From Sva-07 sp963728195 (GTDB taxonomy: Bacteria > Actinomycetota > Acidimicrobiia > Acidimicrobiales > Ilumatobacteraceae), in NCBI GenBank assembly GCA_963728195.1, contig CAVSIX010000014.1:128343-192342 (forward strand): a DNA stretch of 64,000 nt. Reading direction: 5' to 3'. Shown in pieces: positions 57,499 to 64,000 of this stretch. A program made the translations under genes and the position numbers. Position 1 is the first letter of the stretch. The number at the start of each line of letters is the position of its first letter. The notes under the pieces are model-generated. The model ran no database searches. It saw only the letters and a list, made by a program, of their open reading frames with translations, and was not told the origin of the DNA.

Positions 57499-58374
57499 TC
57501 AGCCGGACTGTTCGGAACGGTACGTGCGCAAGTCGGCCAGGTATGCGTCCTTTGCTGTGGTCCATTGCTGGAGCGATCCTGGGTTGGCGTCCATCCATTT
57601 CTTCGCGTAGTCGTTCACGATCTGGCTGAAGGTCAGCTCGTACGTTGTTTCTGCTTGGCAGGCCAGGTCCGCGACGCGGGTGTTGATCTCCAACGGGGTC
57701 GTGGCACCGCCGTTGTACTCGGCGAGGGCTGCTCCGGGGGTGTCGAAGCTGTGTCCATCCTTGGCCATGCAGGCTGCCCACTTTTGGTTGAGTGCGGGAA
57801 GCGCATCGGATGCCCCTGCTTGTTCAAGTGCGGCGCCGTAGGCCTCTGCGATGATGGAGTCGATATTGCCGAAGTCTCCGCCCTCACCGAACGCGCGGGT
57901 TTGTGCATTACCGCGGCATCCAGATGATCCGTCGGGGCCGAGGAACGCAGACTTGTAGGCGGGGTCGTCTGCTATGCGGTCGTCGTTGGCGGTCTGGAAC
58001 ATCTCGTCGCTTCCGGGTGGGAAGTCGTAGCCGTAGAGCGCCACGTCTTCGGAGTCACTGGCGATCGTCGGGTCTGCGGGGAGGTCGTCCGGATTGACCG
58101 GGTCGTACTGGAAGCCAAGATCGCCCATGCAACTCTGCATGCCGAGCTGCCAGGTCTCGTACACGAAGTCCTTGTCCTCGTCGGTGAGCCGAAACGCGCT
58201 CAACGGGTTCGGTTCCGCTGCTGGTTGGGTTGGGATCGCAGTGACGTCGGATGGGACAAGCGGTGCTCCGCCTGACCCGGGAGAGCTGTCGTCGACCGAG
58301 GCGGGGGCGGTGCTTTGCCCTGATGAGCACCCTGCCGCGAGTGCTATCAGCATGAGCAGAGCAAGTCCGGTCAT
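57499..58374 (-). CDS. Lipoprotein of unknown function
   Basis: A 291-residue lipoprotein. The signal segment MTGLALLMLIALAAGC ends in a lipobox (Cys at residue 16). A Ser/Pro-rich linker leads to a helical domain with five or six Cys, among them MQSCMGDLGF, GSSGCRGNA, KWAACMAKDGH and ADLACQAE. The pattern C-M-x-x-x-G(F/H) occurs twice (SCMGDLGFQYD and ACMAKDGHSFD), pointing to an internal duplication. No family is recognised. GAGGAGC lies directly before the ATG at 58374; the longer frame upstream is not supported. Confidence 0.68.
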   Translation of the reverse strand: MTGLALLMLIALAAGCSSGQSTAPASVDDSSPGSGGAPLVPSDVTAIPTQPAAEPNPLSAFRLTDEDKDFVYETWQLGMQSCMGDLGFQYDPVNPDDLPADPTIASDSEDVALYGYDFPPGSDEMFQTANDDRIADDPAYKSAFLGPDGSSGCRGNAQTRAFGEGGDFGNIDSIIAEAYGAALEQAGASDALPALNQKWAACMAKDGHSFDTPGAALAEYNGGATTPLEINTRVADLACQAETTYELTFSQIVNDYAKKWMDANPGSLQQWTTAKDAYLADLRTYRSEQSG

Positions 58375-58558
58375 GCTCCTCGTGTCGCAGTATCTCGCGC
58401 TGTAGGAACCGTTGCTTTGGGATCCTGACTCATGCCTTCGACCAGACCCGGGGTGCCGCCGGCCGAGGGCAGAGTGGGGACTGACTGCAGAGCCGGGTAC
58501 CGGTTTACGGACGGGCTCGAAATTGTGCTTGGTCACCGTTCGTGGTGGGACAAATCGG

Positions 58559-58984
58559 TCAGATGCAGGACGACGTCACCCAACGGGCGGACGACAGACT
58601 CGTGGACGAGTTGTCGTACCACCCGGCATTGCTGTTCGACACGTATGCCTTCGGCGTGACCGCTCCAGCGAACCAGTAGAAGCAAGCACCGGTGTACGTG
58701 CCTGATGAGCCTCGAGACCGAATCGAGTTCACGTTGTTGTCGATCCCGTTGCCATCTTGATAGGTGTATCCGGCGAAGTTCACCGCTGCGCCACTTGAGG
58801 CAGCCCATTCATTGCTCGGGTTCACGTAGCCCGAAACGTTCGAGCTTGTGCCACAGAAGTAGCCCGATGGGCACGAGGACACCTGCACCGGGCTGGCAGC
58901 TTCGGCTACCGATCCGGCAACGAGCAGCGACGCTGTTGCGATCGCCATGCCAGCAACCGCGCCCCGTAGTTTGAAGTTCTTCAT
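58559..58984 (-). CDS. Secreted I36-inhibitor-like protein
   Basis: A 141-residue exported protein. A signal peptide (KLRGAVAGMAIATASLLVAGSVAEAA) is followed by SSCPSGYFCGTSSNVSGY, which resembles the CPxGYxC start of bacterial peptidase-inhibitor family I36 proteins, and by NNVNSIRSRGSSGTYTGACFYWFAG and a final C. Four Cys could form two disulfides. GGAGAAGGGCA precedes the ATG. A TAATAG -10 candidate and a 20-base hairpin (59008-59027) lie in the leader. Confidence 0.68.
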   Translation of the reverse strand: MKNFKLRGAVAGMAIATASLLVAGSVAEAASPVQVSSCPSGYFCGTSSNVSGYVNPSNEWAASSGAAVNFAGYTYQDGNGIDNNVNSIRSRGSSGTYTGACFYWFAGAVTPKAYVSNSNAGWYDNSSTSLSSARWVTSSCI

Positions 58985-59007
58985 TGCCCTTCTCCGATCT
59001 TGGTGGT

Positions 59008-59027
59008 CAGGTGCCGGACGGCGCCTG
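59008..59027 (-). promoter_or_regulatory. Hairpin in the leader of the I36-like gene
   Basis: CAGGCGCCGTCCGGCACCTG on the minus strand folds with a TC turn and one mismatch, directly downstream of a TAATAG box and upstream of the ribosome-binding site. Confidence 0.35.
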
Positions 59028-59392
59028 ACTATTAGATGTCGGCCACGATCAGGCTGTCCCGGTGCGCGGCGAGCTCTCGGTGTCAATGGGACCGGTGGTG
59101 GGAACCTGGGCGGATTCTTCCCGATTCTTGGATCTCGTCGCGTGCGCCGGTTCACACCACTTTCGATGTTTGACGCACGGCCCCTGACTGGCGCCGTGTT
59201 CCACCAGACGCCGGCGAAGCGACGGTTACGGGACGGTTGTGCGGCGAGCGACATCTATTGATTGTGCGACGGCTCCTCAATGGCATCCGAATGGCCGCTC
59301 GGCTGTGTGTAACCCGGCGGCGTGTCGATCTGGCTCATCCTCGCACCGCGGGCGCTCGTGGATGGTCCTCGGACGGGCACGCACCGCTTTCG

Positions 59393-59623
59393 GTGGTGGC
59401 GGCCGATTCGCCTCCGGACCAGTGGTTTGCGCCGCACATGGTCCACTTCTTCGACTCGATGACTGCTGTTCACAGCGTGATTGGACCGTTCGCCAACCCG
59501 CTCGAGGCGGTGAGTTTCGCAGATCGGATTGAACGCGAGGTGGAAGGCTCGGGGGGGGGGTGTCGGCCGATGACGTTTTCGGTGGTCCCCTTGGAGCGGC
59601 CTAGGGATTTCGATTGCTTCTGA
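59393..59623 (+). CDS. Small hypothetical protein containing a 10-G tract
   Basis: A frame ending at 59623 has coding-like composition over FFDSMTAVHSVIGPFANPLEAVSF and ADRIEREVEGSGGG. The start is uncertain: GTG at 59393 or 59396, or ATG at 59438; the frame is open further upstream to 59237. Ten consecutive G (59551-59560) lie inside it; gain or loss of one G would change the last 21 residues. No family is recognised. Confidence 0.4.
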   Translation: MVAADSPPDQWFAPHMVHFFDSMTAVHSVIGPFANPLEAVSFADRIEREVEGSGGGCRPMTFSVVPLERPRDFDCF

Positions 59624-59736
59624 TTGCAGGTGTTGGCTGTTACGCCTTGATCGGCGACCGGCGAGGCGCCAGTTGGGTGGAGGCATGACCGCTGTTTGGA
59701 GTGGTCGGGCGGGACAGCTCCGTTCGGAGCGACATC

Positions 59737-59742
59737 TAGGGT
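59737..59742 (+). promoter_or_regulatory. Candidate -10 box TAGGGT for the ECF sigma gene
   Basis: TAGGGT lies about 30 bases before the ATG at 59772, giving a leader of about 23 bases that carries GGAGG. Confidence 0.35.
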
Positions 59743-59771
59743 GTGATGCCTTCCGGATCTCGGAGGCGGTG

Positions 59772-60344
59772 ATGCCGATGCTTGACCGAGAACTCAACGA
59801 CGATGATGCGCTGCGCGAGATGGCACGGGTGCACGGTCGCGCGATGACGAGTGTCATTCGTGTGAGTGAACGGGATCCGGGCGAGGTCGAGGAGCTTGTA
59901 GCCGACGTACTGATCCTGGCGGCACAACGTCTTGATGACTTGCGAGACCTGACGGAGTTGCAGCTTCACGCATGGCTGGTGCGCACCGCGCGCCACCTCT
60001 GCGCCAATCATGTTCGTCGAACCCTGACCCGTCGACGATTCGTGGAGCGTTTCGCCCGTGAACCCATTCCGGTGGTGCCAGAACCGGCTGATGTGTTCGC
60101 GACGTCTGAATTGACGGAGGAGGCTGATCGACAGGCTCGCAGGGTCCTTTCGGCTCTTGAGCGGATGACTCCGGACTACCGCCAGGTGCTGGTGTTGGAT
60201 GCGTTGGGCGAAACCGGTACCTCGATTGGAGCGACGATGGGTATCAGCCCGGGTGCTGCAAGAAAGCGCCTGGCAAGGGCACGCGCCCGATTCCGTGAAG
60301 TTTTCGCCACCGTGTACGAGAACGAGGACGCCCGTGATGTCTGA
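59772..60344 (+). CDS. ECF-type RNA polymerase sigma factor
   Basis: A 190-residue sigma-70 family protein with only regions 2 and 4. Region 2 spans about residues 15-85 (RDPGEVEELVADVLILAAQRL and LHAWLVRTARHLCANHVRR); region 4 reads RVLSALERMTPDYRQVLVLDALGE followed by the HTH GTSIGATMGISPGAARKRLARARARF. The ATG at 59772 follows GGAGG. Its stop overlaps the start of the next gene by 8 bases, the usual sigma/anti-sigma arrangement. Confidence 0.88.
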   Translation: MPMLDRELNDDDALREMARVHGRAMTSVIRVSERDPGEVEELVADVLILAAQRLDDLRDLTELQLHAWLVRTARHLCANHVRRTLTRRRFVERFAREPIPVVPEPADVFATSELTEEADRQARRVLSALERMTPDYRQVLVLDALGETGTSIGATMGISPGAARKRLARARARFREVFATVYENEDARDV

Positions 60345-61083
60345 CCGTCGAGAGACCCCGATGACGGATTCCGAACTCGCTGAGTGGATCCGGTCGCATC
60401 CAGAGGTGTGGGACTACGCCGCTCCCGACGGTCCCGATCTCGACATGGATCAGATCGTGGATGATGTGTTGTCGGGTGCGGTGCAGCGTCGCCAGCGGAC
60501 ACGTCAGCGTCGTCGACGGGCAACAGTCGTGGGGGTTGCGGTGGGTGTGTTGGCGCTCGGCGGGACGGCGGCCGCGTTGATGTTGCGTTCCGGTCAGCCG
60601 AATGCACCGGAGGCGGGGACGTTGTGTCGGGTGGAAGCGTCCCTTGATGCCGATGCGGTCACGGTCGCGGCGGGTCGGGACCCTGTCGAGGGCTGTGGTC
60701 AGTTGTGGGCTGAGGGACGGGTCGGGGTGCTCGAAACTGGGGGACTGGTGCCGCCGTTGGTGGCGTGTATCGATCCGCGCGGCGCAATCAACGTGTTTCC
60801 CGGTGAGGTCGCGGTGTGTGCCGGGTTGGGGCTGGAACCTGCCGATCGGACACTCGATACCGAAAGCCAGTCGGTGGTGGCACTCCAGCAACGACTGGTT
60901 GACGAGATCAATCTTGCCGACTGCCAACCGGCCTCGACGGTGCAACGACAGGCGCAAGCCGTTTTGGACGAGTCCGGCCTGAACGACTGGACGGTCGTCG
61001 TGGTCGGTGACGCCGGATCGAGTGCGTGTGCCAAGACCGGTGTCGACACCGCCACAAAGACTGTGAATGTCATCGAAACCTGA
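60337..61083 (+). CDS. Single-pass membrane protein, probable anti-sigma factor
   Basis: A 248-residue protein. An acidic N-terminal cytoplasmic part of about 60 residues (LAEWIRSHPEVWDYAAPDGPDLDMDQIVDDVL) leads through an RRQRTRQRRRRA block into one helix (VVGVAVGVLALGGTAAALML). An extracytoplasmic domain of about 160 residues with paired Cys follows (LCRVEASL, EGCGQLW, VACIDP, VCAGLG, ADCQPAS, SACAKT). No zinc-binding HxxxCxxC is seen, so it is not a ZAS-type anti-sigma. The call rests on the overlap with the sigma gene and the topology. Confidence 0.68.
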   Translation: MSDRRETPMTDSELAEWIRSHPEVWDYAAPDGPDLDMDQIVDDVLSGAVQRRQRTRQRRRRATVVGVAVGVLALGGTAAALMLRSGQPNAPEAGTLCRVEASLDADAVTVAAGRDPVEGCGQLWAEGRVGVLETGGLVPPLVACIDPRGAINVFPGEVAVCAGLGLEPADRTLDTESQSVVALQQRLVDEINLADCQPASTVQRQAQAVLDESGLNDWTVVVVGDAGSSACAKTGVDTATKTVNVIET

Positions 61084-61095
61084 AAGGACCGTGTG

Positions 61096-61650
61096 ATGAG
61101 AATTTCGACCGGATCGCTTCCGAGGATCGCCGCTGCTGCTGCCGCACTCGCGCTTGTGGCCGCAGCTGGCGGCTTCGGGGCGCAACGCGCCGATGCTCAG
61201 GCGACGGCGCCCGACGACAGTGTCATTGCGTCGTTCGAGGGCGGCTGGCTACGCCTTGCCGACGACTGGGGTGACGCCCAGGCGTGCGCTTCTGATGTAT
61301 CGGGGACGCGCTGCTATCGCAGCGAAGCCGAAATGGACCGCCAGGAACCTGGAATCGCTCGTGAGGGTGATCCTGCCCGTGCGGCATGTACGCCGAGTGT
61401 TCGCTTGTACGTGAACACCTCGTATGGGGGAAACGTGCTGCAGCTCACGGTGCGGGGCACGGTGCTGAATTTGGCGTCGTACGGGTTCAGCAACGTCACG
61501 TCGAGCTACAAGATCGGGGCGTGCTCGGCCCGTTTGTATGACACGACCAGTGGCGCGACGTTGTACCCGGGAAGCACCAGTGCGGGGGTGTGGGCGTCGT
61601 CGATGTCGTCGGGGTGGGACAACCGTGTGAGCAGTGCCTACATCTTCTGA
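61096..61650 (+). CDS. Secreted crystallin-like protein
   Basis: A 184-residue exported protein. The signal peptide (PRIAAAAAALALVAAAGGFGAQRADA) is followed by an acidic region, then a C-terminal domain with LYVNTSYGGNVLQLTVRGTVLNL and MSSGWDNRVSSAYIF. The Y-G-G and W/D-N-R-V-S-S elements are typical of the beta/gamma-crystallin-like fold shared with I36 peptidase inhibitors. AAAGGA precedes the start; a GTG at 61093 is an alternative. It follows the anti-sigma candidate by 12 bases, so it is probably in the sigma operon. Confidence 0.7.
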   Translation: MRISTGSLPRIAAAAAALALVAAAGGFGAQRADAQATAPDDSVIASFEGGWLRLADDWGDAQACASDVSGTRCYRSEAEMDRQEPGIAREGDPARAACTPSVRLYVNTSYGGNVLQLTVRGTVLNLASYGFSNVTSSYKIGACSARLYDTTSGATLYPGSTSAGVWASSMSSGWDNRVSSAYIF

Positions 61651-61759
61651 TTGGAGGCATCGCGCTGGGCGCGGCCCTCGCGCGGGACGGCACCCAGTTG
61701 AACCGTCGGCCCCCGATGACGTTTCCCCGCCCGCTGCCGAGGGCACCGAGACGCCGAAC

Positions 61760-63493
61760 ATGACTGCGCCGGAGTCGACCCAGGAACTGTCCCCACACGC
61801 CAGCAACGACGAATCCGCAGTACCCGACGAGGCGGCCCCGGCGCGCGGTGCGCGCCGACTGCGATGGTTGGTGTGGTTGGTGGCTGGTGTGGTGCTGGTG
61901 GGTGTCGCGGGTGTGGCGTGGTGGGTTGGTTCGTCCGCGCAGTCGCCGGATCAGGCTGCGGCGCGGGCGTCGGAGCCGGTGGCGTCGTGGGTGACGGCAC
62001 CGGTGAAGTTCGAGGTGTTGTCGGCAACGGTGATCCAGCGTGGTGATGTGCATGCTGAGGTGACGGTCGATGTTGGGGTGCCGGCATCGGTGGAGGGCGA
62101 TCCGGTGGTGACCCGTGTGGTTGTTGGGGCGGGTGATGAGGTTGCTGATGGTGATCGTGTGGTGGAGGTGTCTGGGCGTCCGGTGTTCGCGATGGCCGGT
62201 GATGTGCCGGTGTATCGGGCGTTGCGGCCGGGCATGTCAGGCGCGGACGTCACCCAGTTGCAGGACGCGCTCGTGCGGCTGGGTTTCGATGCGGACACTG
62301 ATGGTGTGTTCGGCGAAGCAACCAAGTCGGCGGTCGCAGGCATGTATGAGCAGGCCGGCTACGACACGATCCCGGTGTCACCGACCGCGGCAGCGGACAT
62401 CGCAGCCGGCGAGCAGTCGGTGCTGGCCGCTGAGAGCACGGTTCGTGGCGCTCAGGATGCGGTGACGGCGGCGGGGACGTCGAGTTCGGCTGTTGCCCAG
62501 GCGCAGGCCACCAAGGACCAGGCGGCGCGTGCTGTCGACGACGCGACGGCGACCAAGGTGGAGCAGGTGCGTCTTGGTGAGGCCGAGTACAACTCGGCGG
62601 TACGGAACCGTGACCGTCTCGCCGGGGACCCGGCGACGCCACCGGCGGAGTTGGAGGCAGCGGAGTTACAGGTGCAGCAGGTGGGCGCCCAGTTGGAGCA
62701 GACCCGTCGCACAACCGCAGACGCGGTGGACACTGCGAACGAAGCGTTGTGGGTGGCAGCGGTCACCTATGACGAGTTGGTCGCTGGCGACCCGGCGGGT
62801 GGCGCCCAGGCTGACCTCGACGCAGCCGTCGCGGCTCACGATCAGGCCCAAGCGACACTGGACGAGTTGCGGGCGTCGAACGGCCCAACGGTGCCCCAAG
62901 GCGAAATCGTGTTCGTCCCATCGATGCCCGCACGCGTCCTCGCGGCGGCGACAACAACTGGACCGGTGAATTCTCCAACAGCAGACCCTGGGGCGGGCGG
63001 ACCGGCAGGCTCGGGGGCGTTGGTGGAGCTGGCCGCGGGCCAACTGGTGGTGTCCACGACGATCCGACCCGGTGACATCGGTTTGGCGAGGGTCGGACTG
63101 CCCGTCGAGTTGTTGGACGAGACAACCTCCACGGTGTATCCGGCCACGATCAGTGACCTGGCGACCGAACCAACCACCGGTATCGACGGCCAAGCCGGGT
63201 ATCCGGCCACGATCACCGCTGACAATCCGTTGCCGGATTCGTTGACCGGCGTGAATCTGCGGGTGACGCTCACCGCGGCGTCGACGGACACCGAAGTGCG
63301 CGTTGTGCCACTGGCAGCGGTGTCCACGAGTGCTGACGGGACGTCGCGGGTCACCGTCGTGTCAGGACCCAACGATGCCGAAGGCGTCGATGTGGCCGTG
63401 GTGGCGGGGATCTCCGCTGACGGATTCGTCGCAGTCGAGCCCGTCGACGCCGGCACCCTCGTCGAGGGTGATCTCGTGGTGATCGGAACATGA
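61760..63493 (+). CDS. HlyD/MFP-type membrane adaptor with a peptidoglycan-binding domain
   Basis: A 577-residue protein. A cytoplasmic N-terminus of about 35 residues precedes one transmembrane helix (LRWLVWLVAGVVLVGVAGVAWWVG). Outside the membrane are a barrel-sandwich half (VVTRVVVGAGDEVADGDRVVEV), a peptidoglycan-binding helix bundle (RPGMSGADVTQLQDALVRLGF and TDGVFGEATKSAVAGMYEQAGY), a coiled coil of about 130 residues rich in Ala, Gln and Glu, and a second beta half (PGDIGLARVGLPVELL). Such adaptors pair with MacB-like ABC exporters. The stop overlaps the next gene's ATG (ATGA). Confidence 0.82.
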   Translation: MTAPESTQELSPHASNDESAVPDEAAPARGARRLRWLVWLVAGVVLVGVAGVAWWVGSSAQSPDQAAARASEPVASWVTAPVKFEVLSATVIQRGDVHAEVTVDVGVPASVEGDPVVTRVVVGAGDEVADGDRVVEVSGRPVFAMAGDVPVYRALRPGMSGADVTQLQDALVRLGFDADTDGVFGEATKSAVAGMYEQAGYDTIPVSPTAAADIAAGEQSVLAAESTVRGAQDAVTAAGTSSSAVAQAQATKDQAARAVDDATATKVEQVRLGEAEYNSAVRNRDRLAGDPATPPAELEAAELQVQQVGAQLEQTRRTTADAVDTANEALWVAAVTYDELVAGDPAGGAQADLDAAVAAHDQAQATLDELRASNGPTVPQGEIVFVPSMPARVLAAATTTGPVNSPTADPGAGGPAGSGALVELAAGQLVVSTTIRPGDIGLARVGLPVELLDETTSTVYPATISDLATEPTTGIDGQAGYPATITADNPLPDSLTGVNLRVTLTAASTDTEVRVVPLAAVSTSADGTSRVTVVSGPNDAEGVDVAVVAGISADGFVAVEPVDAGTLVEGDLVVIGT

Positions 63494-64000
63494 CCCGCTC
63501 GCCGACCGCCACCAGCATCGACACCGACGTCGACCACCAGCCCGCCCAGATCAGCGGTGAGATCAGCGGTCCGGTGATCGAGGTCGACGGGTTGTCGAGG
63601 GTGTTCGAGGGTCCGCCCGAGGTGACCGCGTTGTTTCCGTGCACATTCCGCATCGAGCACGGCGAGTATGTGGCGATCACCGGCCCGTCGGGTTCGGCAA
63701 GACCACATTGTTGTCGTTGCTGGGCCTGTTGGACCCCCCAACGGGTGGCACCTACCGGTTGGACGGCATCGACGTCGCGGACCTCTCCGACGCTGAGCGT
63801 GCCGCTGTGCGTGCGCATCGGATCGGGTTCGTGTTCCAAGCGTTCCATCTCGTCGGCTACCGCAGCGTGATCGACAACGTCGAGTTGGGACTCACCTACC
63901 AAGGCGTCCCGCACCGCCAACGCCGCCAGCACGCACTCGAGATGATCGAACACGTCGGCCTGTCCCATCGCACCCACGCCCTGTGCACCACGCTGTCGGG
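63490..64000 (+). CDS. ABC transporter ATP-binding protein (MacB/LolD type), frameshifted and cut by the window end
   Basis: The ATPase expected beside an MFP adaptor. After VIEVDGLSRVFEGPPEVTALFP and EYVAITGPSGS the frame breaks: one G is missing at 63696-63698, so the P-loop reads GPSGSARP instead of GPSGSGKTT. In the next frame the protein continues normally: LLSLLGLLDPPTGGTYRLDG, the Q-loop GFVFQAFHLVGY and the start of the signature (TLSG) at the window edge. An intact gene would export a substrate together with the adaptor. The missing base lies in a G-rich spot, so a sequencing error is plausible. Confidence 0.8.

Overview
The window is high-GC DNA from an actinobacterium, most likely class Acidimicrobiia (an Ilumatobacter-like relative). 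This rests on codon use, on secreted proteins with GYF-type repeats, and on gene order. Read on the minus strand from 47.9 kb to 5.8 kb, the core follows the order known from Mycobacterium tuberculosis: argS-lysA-hom-thrC-(thrB)-rho-rpmE-prfA-prmC-(sua5)-wecA-atpI-atpBEFHAGDC-...-murA. Here thrB and sua5 are missing and several lineage-specific genes are inserted.

Layout. 0-4.3 kb: glycogen phosphorylase (5' cut), an MFS transporter and an enoyl-CoA hydratase. 4.3-7.1 kb: meaB, a NifU-like protein, a small membrane protein and murA (active-site Cys replaced by Asp). 7.1-12.2 kb: MFS transporter, alpha/beta hydrolase, J-domain protein, a duplicated-domain hypothetical and glpX. 12.2-21.3 kb: an SDR enzyme and a complete F1Fo ATP synthase operon with two b-type subunits and a one-base frameshift near the atpD 3' end. 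21.3-25.97 kb: wecA, glyA, rpiB and a Cys-less thiolase-like enzyme. 26-30.7 kb: lipoprotein, nucleoside hydrolase, S9 peptidase and a TerB-like protein. 30.7-40.5 kb: prmC-prfA, a hypothetical, a DUF1800/DUF1501 secreted pair, rpmE and rho. 40.5-50.4 kb: thrC, hom, serine hydrolase, lysA, argS, two flavin-type enzymes and a secreted repeat protein.

At 50.38 kb the 3' portion of a tRNA-Arg(CCG) gene is followed by a tyrosine integrase, an excisionase-like protein, a VapBC-type toxin-antitoxin pair and a TrwC/MobF relaxase-helicase. This is one end of an integrative mobilizable element; its far end is not in the window. Beyond a broken aminoglycoside-phosphotransferase gene lie secreted or lipid-anchored hypotheticals, then an ECF sigma factor, a membrane anti-sigma candidate, a secreted crystallin-like protein, a HlyD-like adaptor and an ABC ATPase (frameshifted, cut by the window end). 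That run could be a sigma-controlled export system.

Two genome-scale patterns stand out. First, at least a dozen operon-first genes have a TAnnnT -10 box only 6-8 bases before the start codon, so they are probably transcribed without a leader; several divergent pairs have back-to-back promoters. Second, intergenic spaces carry families of palindromes: pairs with a fixed ~61-base period (four loci), a conserved 28-29-base palindrome placed 2-6 bases after the stops of atpC, rpiB and rho, and a third palindrome-plus-tail repeat (two loci). Single-base frameshifts in atpD, the phosphotransferase and the ABC ATPase suggest that some are sequencing errors, since atpD should be intact.
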